A DNA stretch of 64,000 bases from DYEC01 sp034434695 (GTDB lineage Bacteria; Chloroflexota; Anaerolineae; Anaerolineales; Anaerolineaceae), in NCBI GenBank assembly GCA_034434695.1, contig DAOTYY010000112.1, forward strand, positions 21,422 to 85,421, written 5' to 3'. Shown here one piece after another: positions 8,890 through 17,035 of the stretch. The notes beneath the pieces are model-generated. The model saw nothing but the letters and a program-made list of their open reading frames with translations. It did no database searches and had not been told where the DNA came from. The position numbers were made by a program, and so were the translations under genes. The stretch's first letter is position 1. Each line of letters opens with the position of its first letter.

Positions 8890-9240
8890 ATGAGTAAATT
8901 AAGCGACTTTAAATGCGTTCCATGCAAAGGAGACCTTCCCCCAATGGAATTGGAAGAAGCCCGTCAACTTCTCGCTGAAATCCCCCATTGGGAAATCATT
9001 GTTGAGGAAAATGTTCCTCGCTTGCGACGCATTTTCAAGTTCAAAAACTTTGTCGAGGCACTTAACTTTACAAACAAGGTGGGTGAAATTGCCGAAACAG
9101 AAGGACATCACCCGATGCTAATCACAGAATGGGGCAGAGTAACCGTAGTCTGGTGGACTCACGCCATTCGAGGCTTACATAAAAACGATTTTATTATGGC
9201 TGCAAAAACGAATGACCTTTACGAAGCCAGACAGGGATAA
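8890..9240 (+). CDS. Pterin-4a-carbinolamine dehydratase
   Basis: Dehydrates 4a-hydroxytetrahydrobiopterin; the same fold occurs in proteins linked to molybdopterin or folate metabolism. The family motif is clear: ETEGHHPMLITEWGRVTVVWW followed by HAIRGLHKNDFIMAAK. The protein of about 116 residues has a Cys-x-x-Cys (KCVPCKGD) near its N-terminus, common in bacterial members. GGAGG at 8881-8885 fits the second of two adjacent ATGs better than the first (8887). It starts 25 nt after mutS. No aromatic amino acid hydroxylase is nearby, so the biological substrate is open. Confidence 0.9.
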   Translation: MSKLSDFKCVPCKGDLPPMELEEARQLLAEIPHWEIIVEENVPRLRRIFKFKNFVEALNFTNKVGEIAETEGHHPMLITEWGRVTVVWWTHAIRGLHKNDFIMAAKTNDLYEARQG

Positions 9241-9244
9241 ATGG

Positions 9245-10312
9245 CTATATCTTCCCCATCTGCTCGGTTAAGTATTTCCAAAGGCGATCGGGACGACGGG
9301 CAAATTGATCCAATGACATTTGTCCTTCTGTCATGCTGAGCAGCACATTTGTAAGAATCCGGTTGACCGGCGTATCCACTTTTACCTGTTCTCCAAAACG
9401 TGCCACAGCACCGTTTAGATAAACCACTTCACTTTTTCCACGTCCACTGTGCAGGTCAATATGAAACGAAGGCATTTTTGCCCCGCGTCCCTTGCCCACA
9501 CCCCATTGCAATAAATGCCGGCTGATAAAAGCAGGCAACGAGCACACCATCCAGCTCACGGCACGCACTGGCGTAGCTGGCAAATCAATAACCGGTATCT
9601 TCAACGCCTCCATGACGGTCAGCGCCTCACGCAGTTGAAGCAACTCCATCCAGCCGCCAAACCGATCAGCGAATACCTCTGCCGGCGTCATATTTAGGAT
9701 AGCGGCAGTGGCATTGCCCATCAGATTGGTTAACATCTTTGACCACTTCATGCTATCCACCCGCTCATACAGACGAGCGCGCAATCCCGCCTCCGTCATT
9801 GCATCTGCTAATTTTTGAGACAAAGGATGTCCGCGGGCAATACCCACTCCACGCCGTCGCTCTAACACAATATCGCCTGCAGCCCGTCGCCCAACAGCGC
9901 TGGTTACTGTTGCGGCAATGACACGGTCTACGCCCAATACGCCAGCCAGCAGAGTCTCGTTCTCAACACCATTTTGTAGGCAAAGCACTGGAGGAAATAC
10001 AGAAACATAGGGTTTAATGGAGTTAACAAACTCCATTGTATCAAAAGATTTCACCGCCAGAAGGACAACATCGTATGCGCCCGTCCGAAAAGCCTCACCA
10101 ACAGTTTCAACCACCATCGGGCTATCCACCTGATATTCAGTGCCGCCCAATTTCAGGCGCAAACCACGACGGCGAACCTCATTCGCAATGCCCGTTCGGT
10201 CAACAAAAACCACCCTGTGCTTCGCAAGAGCCAGGCTGCCACCAATATAGGTGCCAATCGCCCCTGTTCCAACACAGAGAATCCTTAACTTATCTGTCAA
10301 AGCTATTTGCAC
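9245..10312 (-). CDS. 2-dehydropantoate 2-reductase family protein
   Basis: NADPH-dependent ketopantoate reductase family (PanE/ApbA), used in pantothenate and CoA synthesis. The Rossmann motif GTGAIGTYIGGSLA lies at the N-terminus, followed by DVVLLAVKSFDT, LCLQNGVENE, and a helical C-terminal domain with a conserved lysine (SMKWSKMLTNLMGNATAAI). No ATG precedes the Rossmann strand apart from one inside fmt (10384). I propose the GTG at 10312; a TTG at 10300 is an alternative. It lies directly downstream of fmt. PanE-family reductases vary in substrate, so the symbol is withheld. Confidence 0.82.
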   Translation of the reverse strand: MQIALTDKLRILCVGTGAIGTYIGGSLALAKHRVVFVDRTGIANEVRRRGLRLKLGGTEYQVDSPMVVETVGEAFRTGAYDVVLLAVKSFDTMEFVNSIKPYVSVFPPVLCLQNGVENETLLAGVLGVDRVIAATVTSAVGRRAAGDIVLERRRGVGIARGHPLSQKLADAMTEAGLRARLYERVDSMKWSKMLTNLMGNATAAILNMTPAEVFADRFGGWMELLQLREALTVMEALKIPVIDLPATPVRAVSWMVCSLPAFISRHLLQWGVGKGRGAKMPSFHIDLHSGRGKSEVVYLNGAVARFGEQVKVDTPVNRILTNVLLSMTEGQMSLDQFARRPDRLWKYLTEQMGKI

Positions 10313-10340
10313 TTTCCGCTTAATGAATTTTGACTGCCAG

Positions 10341-11264
10341 TTAGTATGATTGCCATTGCCGCGCGCCGCGCAAAAAGACATCACCCGTCATTGACCGTTT
10401 CCCAGCCGGTTGAACCTCATCCAATACAATGTACCCTTTGCCTGTACCAATCGCAGGGAAACCGCCGACCACCTTGTGTTCCCCCACTCCAATTGGATCG
10501 TTAGATAATAGCGCATGTGCCCTTATCACTTTCAGAGGGACGCCTTGCCAGAAGAAAAATGCTGAGGGCCAAGGATTAAATGCGCGTACTTGTCGGACAA
10601 GTGTATCTGCATCCTTGCTGAAATCCAGTAATCCATCTTCTTTCCTCAATATCTTGGTATAGGTGGCTTCGCCTTCATCCTGCGGTCGAGGAATCAACTG
10701 ACCGGAAAGATAGAGAGATAATGTCTCAATCAACAGCAAAGCTCCTTCTTGCGCCAACCGTTTTGTCAAAGTACCGCCGGTATCGTCCGGTAAAATCTCA
10801 ACCGGGCGCTGCGACAGGATCGGACCGGTATCTACACCGGTATCCATTTTCATGATCGTTACCCCGCTAACTGTGTCACCATGCAGGATAGCCGCCTGAA
10901 CCGGTGACGCGCCGCGCCAGCGCGGTAACAGAGAGGCATGGACATTAATACAACCATAGGGGGGCAAATCAAGTACATTTTGGCGCAAAATTTGTCCAAA
11001 CGCAGCCACCACAATCAAGTCGGGTTTCCATGCCTGCAACTGCTCAAAAGCGCTCGGTTCTTTCAAGCGTTCAGGTTGAATAACCGGAATACCCAATTTC
11101 TCAGCCAGCACCTTAACTGGCGGGGGTGTCATCATCCGCCCACGTCCGGCAGGTCTATCCGGCTGGGTCACAACACCGACGACCGGATAACACTTTGTCA
11201 ATTCTCTCAAAGTGGGAACAGCGAAATCCGGTGACCCCATAAATACAATGCGTGGTTTTTCCAT
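10341..11264 (-). CDS. fmt: Methionyl-tRNA formyltransferase
   Basis: Formylates initiator Met-tRNA using 10-formyltetrahydrofolate. N-terminal RIVFMGSPDFAVPTLREL, the catalytic stretch NVHASLLPRWRGASPVQAAILHGD, the SLLPRWRG loop, and GVTIMKMDTGVDTGPIL are all diagnostic. The C-terminal tRNA-binding domain (NPWPSAFFFWQGVPLKV) is complete. The ATG at 11264 is 7 nt after an extended -10 box (TGTTAAAAT) with no Shine-Dalgarno, so it is likely leaderless. The partner def (peptide deformylase) is not in the window. Confidence 0.96.
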   Translation of the reverse strand: MEKPRIVFMGSPDFAVPTLRELTKCYPVVGVVTQPDRPAGRGRMMTPPPVKVLAEKLGIPVIQPERLKEPSAFEQLQAWKPDLIVVAAFGQILRQNVLDLPPYGCINVHASLLPRWRGASPVQAAILHGDTVSGVTIMKMDTGVDTGPILSQRPVEILPDDTGGTLTKRLAQEGALLLIETLSLYLSGQLIPRPQDEGEATYTKILRKEDGLLDFSKDADTLVRQVRAFNPWPSAFFFWQGVPLKVIRAHALLSNDPIGVGEHKVVGGFPAIGTGKGYIVLDEVQPAGKRSMTGDVFLRGARQWQSY

Positions 11265-11271
11265 GGCAAAA

Positions 11272-11280
11272 ATTTTAACA
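11272..11280 (-). promoter_or_regulatory. Extended -10 promoter of fmt, leaderless type
   Basis: Minus strand TGT-TAAAAT (TGn-TAAAAT) ending 7 nt before the fmt ATG. Confidence 0.6.
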
Positions 11281-11376
11281 CGATATGAGTACGAAAAACG
11301 ATCGTTCTTATCGTCTGTAAATACAACATCCTCGAAAAAGCCCGGTCAATCATCCAATCTGATAACCATTTTAGTG

Positions 11377-11404
11377 TTGATATTTTGCAAATCTGTTGTA
11401 AAAT
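11377..11404 (+). promoter_or_regulatory. Promoter of first DUF4870 gene
   Basis: TTGATA (11377-11382), 16 nt spacer, TAAAAT (11399-11404), about 48 nt upstream of the ATG. Here, unlike fmt, a clear Shine-Dalgarno follows. Confidence 0.65.
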
Positions 11405-11451
11405 GAATTTATCTGTATCCAAAAATCTAATTACCAATGGAGGAAAATATC

Positions 11452-11787
11452 ATGTCAGAACAGGTAAACCCAACACCAGAAATCACCAGCGACGACAAGC
11501 TCTGGGCTCTTTTATCGTATATCCTAACTCCTCTCGTGCCAATTATTGTACTTCTACTCGAGGAAAAAAAGAATAGACCATTTATAAAATTCCACGCAAT
11601 GCAGGCACTGGTTCTAGGCATTGTGTTGTTGGTCGTTAACATCATTCTCAGCTTCGTTATCATCGGTCTATGCACTTCTGTACTGACCCTTGTGCTGTTA
11701 ATTTACTACGGCATTAAAGCTTACCAGGGTGAATATATTGAAATTCCAGTTGTAACTAACTTCGTCAAAAATCAGGGCTGGGTCTGA
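11452..11787 (+). CDS. DUF4870 membrane protein (first copy)
   Basis: A protein of about 111 residues with the DUF4870/Tic20-like layout: an acidic start (EITSDDKLWALLSYILTPLVPIIVLLLEEK), then the conserved RPFIKFHAMQALVLGI, then two or more hydrophobic helices and the YYGIKAYQGEYIEIP tail. Predicted inner-membrane protein of unknown function. GGAGG sits 8 nt before the ATG at 11452, so the upstream in-frame ATG at 11437 is unlikely. A paralogue follows 117 nt downstream, after a strong terminator. Confidence 0.82.
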   Translation: MSEQVNPTPEITSDDKLWALLSYILTPLVPIIVLLLEEKKNRPFIKFHAMQALVLGIVLLVVNIILSFVIIGLCTSVLTLVLLIYYGIKAYQGEYIEIPVVTNFVKNQGWV

Positions 11788-11814
11788 TTCGATTGAGAAA
11801 TTGTAATGATGATT

Positions 11815-11842
11815 AAGCCTGTCAGAAGTGGCAGGCTTTTTT
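11815..11842 (+). terminator. Intrinsic terminator after first DUF4870 gene
   Basis: AAGCCTG (11815-11821) and CAGGCTT (11832-11838) form the stem, followed directly by a T-run to 11842. Confidence 0.85.
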
Positions 11843-11904
11843 GCAACTTTTACTCATCACAAACGTATTAAGAAACGACAAACTTTTTTCAGGGAGCAAA
11901 CAAA

Positions 11905-12345
11905 ATGTCTGAACAGTATTCTACGCCGACCCCACCAAGTATGCCGCTCACCCCATCAGATGAACGCACGTGGGCAATGCTGGCACATCTCTCTATTTTG
12001 ATTAACCTTGTTTCTGGCATTCTTGGACCCGTTGCAGCCTTAATCATTTATCTGATTTACAAAGACCGATCCCGTTATGTTGCCTACCAATCTCTCCAGG
12101 CTTTAATCTTCCAGTTGATTGCATGGGTGGGCGCCGGTGTTATTGTCGGAGTCAGTTGGGCAATTGTTGGCTTTCTTTCTGCTATCATTGTTGGTATCTG
12201 TTTGATACCCATAGCAGCAATCATCAGTCTGCTTCCCCTAGCGGCATTGATCTATGGAGTCGTTGCTGGCATCAAATGCTCGCAAGGCGAAGACTTCCGT
12301 TACTGGCTGGTTGGCGACTGGGTACGAAGCACCTATACAGGCTGA
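11905..12345 (+). CDS. DUF4870 membrane protein (second copy)
   Basis: A 146-residue paralogue of the preceding protein. It has a Pro/Thr-rich N-terminus, DERTWAMLAHLSILINLVSGILGPVAALIIYL, the conserved RSRYVAYQSLQALIFQ, and a long hydrophobic region. A GGAG lies upstream of the ATG. It probably arose by tandem duplication but has diverged strongly from the first copy. Function unknown; separate transcription is likely because a terminator lies between the two. Confidence 0.82.
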   Translation: MSEQYSTPTPPSMPLTPSDERTWAMLAHLSILINLVSGILGPVAALIIYLIYKDRSRYVAYQSLQALIFQLIAWVGAGVIVGVSWAIVGFLSAIIVGICLIPIAAIISLLPLAALIYGVVAGIKCSQGEDFRYWLVGDWVRSTYTG

Positions 12346-12375
12346 TCTGCCTTATTCCTGTTAGTTATCCGTGAC

Positions 12376-12484
12376 TGTTCCAAAACTGGTAAACTTAACT
12401 GACAACCGCCATATCTGGTGATTAGGAACACTTACTATTCCCCAAATCTGGCGGTTTCGACGCATATCTACCAAATTTGGAACA
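12376..12484. repeat. Nested imperfect palindrome (109 bp)
   Basis: Two inverted-repeat pairs are nested. Outer: TGTTCCAAAACTGGT (12376-12390) against ACCAAATTTGGAACA (12470-12484), 13 of 15 positions complementary. Inner: AACCGCCATATCTGG (12404-12418) against CCAAATCTGGCGGTT (12442-12456), 13 of 15. A related CCAAGTTTTGG lies just outside, near 12510. It fills most of a 241-nt gene-free gap. It could be a miniature transposable element remnant or an RNA hairpin. Confidence 0.6.
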
Positions 12485-12586
12485 ATCACCAGTTGCCCGC
12501 GCCGTGTCCAAGTTTTGGGGTAAAATAGGTACCAATCCGTCGCAAAAGTAAAAAATTCTTTGAGGAAACGAGCGTAAATCCAAACT

Positions 12587-12835
12587 ATGGAACAATCCCA
12601 AGAAATCATCGTCTACGGGACTAACTGGTGTGGAGACAGCCGTCGAGCAAGGCGGTTTTTAGATGAGCATCATATCGCTTACCGCTGGATAGATATTGAT
12701 ACAGATACCGCTGCGCGAAAGTTTGTCGAAGAAACTAATCACGGTTTCCGAAGTGTTCCTACCATCGTATTTCCAGATGGCAGTATCCTAGTTGAACCCA
12801 GTAATGCCGAGCTTGCCAGAAAACTCGGCATCTGA
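12587..12835 (+). CDS. Glutaredoxin-like protein with CGDS motif
   Basis: An 82-residue thioredoxin-fold protein: IIVYGTNWCGDSRRARRFLDEHHIAYRWIDID, then the cis-proline region GFRSVPTIVFPDGSILVEPS. It resembles mycoredoxin/NrdH-type small glutaredoxins, but the active site is Cys-Gly-Asp-Ser, so only the first cysteine is present. A monothiol mechanism or a non-redox role follows from that. Translation signal upstream is weak. No obvious partner gene is adjacent. Confidence 0.83.
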   Translation: MEQSQEIIVYGTNWCGDSRRARRFLDEHHIAYRWIDIDTDTAARKFVEETNHGFRSVPTIVFPDGSILVEPSNAELARKLGI

Positions 12836-12853
12836 AAACCTCTTTTAAATTTT

Positions 12854-13108
12854 TTAGTGTAACCGGCGCAACACCCAAACGAGCAAAATGCCCAAAAACA
12901 ACCCAGCAGCCACAACCAGCAGTCCAATGCTGCTGGATGCATTCTCCAGCACCACAGATGGCGAGTTCACCAGGCGATAACGCAATGTACTGGTAAAGAC
13001 TGGATCGGGAGGAACCGGATGTAGCGAAGTGTCTAGGCTGCGTTCTAACCTGTTTAGTAACTCTTCTGTGTGTTTCTGAGCAAAAAATCGCCCCATATCT
13101 TTAGACAA
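12854..13108 (-). CDS. Small single-pass membrane protein in sigma-factor operon
   Basis: An 84-residue protein with a soluble charged N-terminal part (EELLNRLERSLDTSLHPVPPDPVF) and one C-terminal transmembrane helix (SSSIGLLVVAAGLFLGILLVWVLRRLH). The start is a TTG at 13108 preceded by GGAGAGGAG, overlapping the degV stop; an ATG at 13096 is the alternative. It is the third gene of an ECF sigma-degV operon, a place where anti-sigma factors are often found, but I see no zinc-binding His/Cys motif. It may tether or regulate the sigma factor; this is inference. Confidence 0.7.
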   Translation of the reverse strand: MSKDMGRFFAQKHTEELLNRLERSLDTSLHPVPPDPVFTSTLRYRLVNSPSVVLENASSSIGLLVVAAGLFLGILLVWVLRRLH

Positions 13109-13955
13109 AGCTCCTCTCCACAGGGTAAGCTACAAGACCCACCGTTCCGGGACCTAAATGGGCAGCCACAGGAATAGATAACTCCATCACGACCAATTCT
13201 TTGAAATTGAGCACTTGCTTTGCTCTGTCAATCATCGCCTGAGCCGCTCCCGGATCCACCGCGTGGACCACCGCCAGGTAAATCCCCTGAGCATCAAAAC
13301 GCTCGCGCGCATATTCAATCACCCGCTCAATCGCTGCCTGGCGAGTGCGCACTTTCTCTGACATCTGAAGTAAACCATTCTGTAAAACGATGATAGGCTT
13401 AATTTTGAGTATTGAAGAAAGGGCATTTTGTAACGCATTGACACGACCGCTTAAACGGGCAAACTCCAGGTTGTCAACCGTCAACACTACAATCAACTTT
13501 TGACGGATCTGTTCCAACCGCGCAAGGATTGCTTGCATCGAAAAACCATTTCGATTAAGTAGACGAGCTTCGCGGCACATGTAAGCCAGCGCAGCAGAGC
13601 CAGCACCTGAATCAAAAGTTGAAATATTATATTCTTGCTGCATCTCTTTAGCAGCCATCTGGACAATTGAATAAGTACCTGATAGCTTACTACTCAAGTG
13701 AATGGAGAGAATCTCATCTCCTTTCTGAGCAATCTTTCGATAAAACTTCGCCACCTCCCCGGGGGACGGCAAAGAAGTGTTTGGGATTTTTCCCGTCTTT
13801 CGCACCATGTCATAAAACTCAGCACTGGTTAAATTGACACCTGGTGTAAAACTGCGTTCACCAAAACGAACATACAAAGGTAAAACATCAATCTGATACT
13901 CAGCAGCCCACCCATCGGGCATATCCACTGACCCATCTGTGACAATTCTCAACAT
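13101..13955 (-). CDS. DegV family fatty-acid-binding protein
   Basis: Two-domain lipid-binding protein; DegV/FakB relatives bind fatty acids and, in Firmicutes, present them to a kinase (FakA). The N-terminus LRIVTDGSVDMP, the loop SLPSPGEVAKFYRKIA, the ligand motif LSIHLSSKLSGTYSIVQMAA and FDSGAGSAALAYM are typical. AAAGGAG lies 5 nt before the ATG at 13955; a GTG two codons earlier overlaps the sigma-factor stop. No FakA homologue is in the window, so whether it feeds fatty-acid phosphorylation is unknown. It is sandwiched between an ECF sigma factor and a small membrane protein. Confidence 0.9.
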   Translation of the reverse strand: MLRIVTDGSVDMPDGWAAEYQIDVLPLYVRFGERSFTPGVNLTSAEFYDMVRKTGKIPNTSLPSPGEVAKFYRKIAQKGDEILSIHLSSKLSGTYSIVQMAAKEMQQEYNISTFDSGAGSAALAYMCREARLLNRNGFSMQAILARLEQIRQKLIVVLTVDNLEFARLSGRVNALQNALSSILKIKPIIVLQNGLLQMSEKVRTRQAAIERVIEYARERFDAQGIYLAVVHAVDPGAAQAMIDRAKQVLNFKELVVMELSIPVAAHLGPGTVGLVAYPVERSFV

Positions 13956-13957
13956 CC

Positions 13958-14515
13958 TCACTCCTTTTGTTTATCCAATCGTTCAAGAGCATCCCGCAGC
14001 GCCAGTAGCGTCCGATGGTACAGGCTCTTAATCGCTCCTTCACTTCTACGCATGATAACCGCAATTTCCGCATTTGACAAATCATCCACAAACTTCAGTA
14101 TTAATAATTGCTGACGATCATCGGGAAGAGTACGAATAGCTCTTAACAGACGCTCTTTTTCCTGTAATTCAACGAGTGAGGATTCTGGATGCTCCGATTT
14201 TGGAATTTGAGGATGATCATCTAGGGGAACCTCACGCCGTCTACTATTATCCCTGTACCAGTTGGCTACCAGGTTATGGGCAATCCGGTACAACCAAGCT
14301 GAAAAAGGAATCCCTGTGTTACGATACGAGCTGATGTGACCAAAAGCCCGATAAAACACCTTTGCTGTCAGGTCTTCAGCATCTACTGCACTTCCCGTAC
14401 GGTAAAAAACATAGTTGTAAATACGTCCAACATACCGCTCATACAGAACGCTAAATGCTTCGGTGTCACCTTTGACAGCCCGCTCCAAAGCAGCATCATC
14501 GCTGAGCTCAGTCAC
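13958..14515 (-). CDS. ECF-type RNA polymerase sigma factor
   Basis: A 185-residue sigma70-family protein with only regions 2 and 4. Region 2: FSVLYERYVGRIYNYVFYRTGSAVDAEDLTAKVFYRAFGHI and FSAWLYRIAHNLVANWYRDNSRR. Region 4: LPDDRQQLLILKFVDDLSNAEIAVIMRRSEGAIKSLYHRTL. It would direct polymerase to a small regulon. The next genes, degV and a one-TM protein, overlap or abut it, so the three form one operon. No classical zinc anti-sigma factor is present. Confidence 0.92.
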   Translation of the reverse strand: MTELSDDAALERAVKGDTEAFSVLYERYVGRIYNYVFYRTGSAVDAEDLTAKVFYRAFGHISSYRNTGIPFSAWLYRIAHNLVANWYRDNSRRREVPLDDHPQIPKSEHPESSLVELQEKERLLRAIRTLPDDRQQLLILKFVDDLSNAEIAVIMRRSEGAIKSLYHRTLLALRDALERLDKQKE

Positions 14516-14593
14516 CGTTGCGCCTCTGTGTTTTGCGTTCGTAATGAATAACCCTGTTCGGGCATAATCGTTTCTTATGCCAAGGACAAATTT

Positions 14594-17026
14594 TCATTTT
14601 CTTCTAAATTCTAACGCTTTCTGAACCGCGGCATAGGCATCCACCAGCCCAAATCCTATCGCGTTGCGGTCATCACCACTTTCTTCAATACATTCTGGCA
14701 GAACTCCCTCATAGGGCTTTGCAGTTTCATTCAGTATTTGCTCCGTCAAATCAATCTCTCCAATCAAATCTGGGTTCGCCGACCACATTAAAGCCACCAC
14801 ACCAGCAACATGAGGTCCAGCCATCGAGGTCCCGCTGGCAATCTCGTAACTGCCGTTGGGGTAGGCTGACAACACACTTACCCCCGGAGCTACAATATCT
14901 GGCTTGATCCGATAACTGCCATCCACTTCAACGGGTCCAAGACTGCTGAATTCAGCGAGTTGCCCATAGCGATTGATTGCGCCCACAGAATATACTTCAT
15001 CATATAAAGCGGGTGGATCCTTCACACTCCCACAGCCAGAATAGCCAGCATTTCCTGCCGAGACAACCACAAAAACCCCGGCAGCACGCAGAGCCTTAAC
15101 CGCCGAAAGATAGACCCCTGCATCGCATCCCTCAACCACCGGACACCCCCAAGAATTATTAAGGATATGTGCGCCCATAGCAGGTTTCCCATCCTTGAAT
15201 GGATTGCCGCTTTGCGGAAAAGGTGCCAGCATAAATTGCCAACAATCCAGATACAGAGCCGGATTACCAAGATTACGTGCCAGATTGACGCAGCCAATCC
15301 AGCTCGCATCCGGCGCCACACCAACGGAATTCCCAACAATCGTCCCTAACGTATGCGTGCCATGTCCACCAATATCAGTCGGATAAGTTGTCCCATTCCA
15401 GGGATCAAACCAGTTATAGTTATGGTTGCCATCCCTGCCGCGATAACTGTCCGCCAACTCTGGATGATTACCTTGCACTCCAGAGTCGGACTGTCCAATC
15501 ACGATACCTGCCCCTCTTATTCCCAACTCCCATACCTGATCAGCGCCGATCAGTTTCAGATTCCAATCTGGACTCTCTGGTTTTGTTTCAAACCCTCTTA
15601 CAGGTATTGCAGCTCGCGGCAGCGGTCGTAACACTGGGCTGTCCAATACCCGGTCCACCTCCGATCGAGTTTGCAACCACCAGCGAATCAACGGACCGCC
15701 TTGCACCTCAAGCGCATTGACCAGATAATAAGGCTTATAGGGAACACGCCATCGTTCCAACGTCTTGCGCAGCTCACTCTGCGACTCATCCGCCTTTTTG
15801 ACAAGGGTCTGATAAACAAACTCCCGCCTTACCTGGTCATCCACAATACCCGCCGCCCGAGAGACATCCGCCTGATCCTTCAAGATGACAAAAAGCCGTT
15901 CACCATAAAAACCCGGGCGACCATAAGCAAAGTAAACTATCACAAAACCAGCAAACCAACCTACAGCCAATATCCATTTTCCCAGCCAGAGTAAACGCAT
16001 ACCATTTTCAATAATGGAACGACGAAAAATAAACCAGAATATGTTCAGGAGAAGAATTATCACAACAGTTAACAGAGTGGCTTTATTCGCCCAGTATATA
16101 AGCTCTCCCGGTGAGCCATTGATGACCAGCATCAATTCATCTGCATCAACAAAAATCAGGGGCCAGGCAGTAACAAGCCCGACACAAATTGCCAATGTCC
16201 CCCAGTTTTTGCTACGTTGTACAATCATTCCATAACGGCTCAACAAAACCAGAATCCAGGAAATTGGTGATACCGATAAAAATAACAAAGCCTGATTACC
16301 ATTTTGAGCCAGACCACCCACCATGATCAGCAAAACCAGAAAAACAGCAGCACCATCCCGCAATACATTCAATCCTCGGTAAGGGTTCTGAACATGGACA
16401 ACCGGGAAAAAGATCACATCTAACAAAAACCCAACACAGGCACCAAACAATAATCCAACCATCAGACCCAGAATAGTATCCGTTAGCGACCCTAATGCTC
16501 CCCAAAGCGCCCAAGGGAAAACCACCATCCCCCCGCTCACCAGACCCCAGCTCAAACCCGCCAATGGTCTGGAATGCCGGTCAGGTGAGCTATTCGAAAG
16601 CCGCCGTGACCAGACCAGCAATCCCAGAAGAAATAATGCAAGAACAAGAATCTGATATGCCATAACGCTTTGCATATCTGTAATTGAAAAGAAACGCGCA
16701 GGAACCAAAAAGAGCGCAAACAGACTGGCAAAGAGCAATGAACGATAAAACGCCTTTTGCAACTGGTTTTTGCTCAATAAAAACACAACAAAAAACGGTA
16801 TCACTAGAACAAGAGCATAGCCGAGCGCAATCAGCCAACGAAAATCCTTAACGCCCAAACTGCCCTCAAAGATTGTCTGTTCCAGCATCCAAGCGCCAGA
16901 TTGAAAAATGATTGTGTTGCCAACAATCCATACAGCGGTCAGTATCGTCAGCACCAACGACATACACCCTTTACCCTTCGCAGCAGAGGTTGCTTCCCAG
17001 AGCATTTCCGATTCGGTTTCACTCAT
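14594..17026 (-). CDS. Polytopic membrane protein with C-terminal subtilisin-like protease
   Basis: An 810-residue protein. Roughly the first 360 residues contain about eleven hydrophobic helices. A soluble linker leads to a peptidase S8 domain from about residue 480, with catalytic Asp514 in GQSDSGV, His555 in GGHGTHTLG, oxyanion Asn in NNSWG and Ser734 in SGTSMAGPH. All three catalytic residues are intact. There is no cleavable signal peptide; the N-terminal membrane block should anchor the protease, presumably facing outside. An ATG at 17026 follows the stop of the aminopeptidase gene by 10 nt, so the two are an operon of peptidases. The architecture is uncommon for subtilases. Confidence 0.9.
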   Translation of the reverse strand: MSETESEMLWEATSAAKGKGCMSLVLTILTAVWIVGNTIIFQSGAWMLEQTIFEGSLGVKDFRWLIALGYALVLVIPFFVVFLLSKNQLQKAFYRSLLFASLFALFLVPARFFSITDMQSVMAYQILVLALFLLGLLVWSRRLSNSSPDRHSRPLAGLSWGLVSGGMVVFPWALWGALGSLTDTILGLMVGLLFGACVGFLLDVIFFPVVHVQNPYRGLNVLRDGAAVFLVLLIMVGGLAQNGNQALLFLSVSPISWILVLLSRYGMIVQRSKNWGTLAICVGLVTAWPLIFVDADELMLVINGSPGELIYWANKATLLTVVIILLLNIFWFIFRRSIIENGMRLLWLGKWILAVGWFAGFVIVYFAYGRPGFYGERLFVILKDQADVSRAAGIVDDQVRREFVYQTLVKKADESQSELRKTLERWRVPYKPYYLVNALEVQGGPLIRWWLQTRSEVDRVLDSPVLRPLPRAAIPVRGFETKPESPDWNLKLIGADQVWELGIRGAGIVIGQSDSGVQGNHPELADSYRGRDGNHNYNWFDPWNGTTYPTDIGGHGTHTLGTIVGNSVGVAPDASWIGCVNLARNLGNPALYLDCWQFMLAPFPQSGNPFKDGKPAMGAHILNNSWGCPVVEGCDAGVYLSAVKALRAAGVFVVVSAGNAGYSGCGSVKDPPALYDEVYSVGAINRYGQLAEFSSLGPVEVDGSYRIKPDIVAPGVSVLSAYPNGSYEIASGTSMAGPHVAGVVALMWSANPDLIGEIDLTEQILNETAKPYEGVLPECIEESGDDRNAIGFGLVDAYAAVQKALEFRRK

Positions 17027-17035
17027 CAAGTTTGC

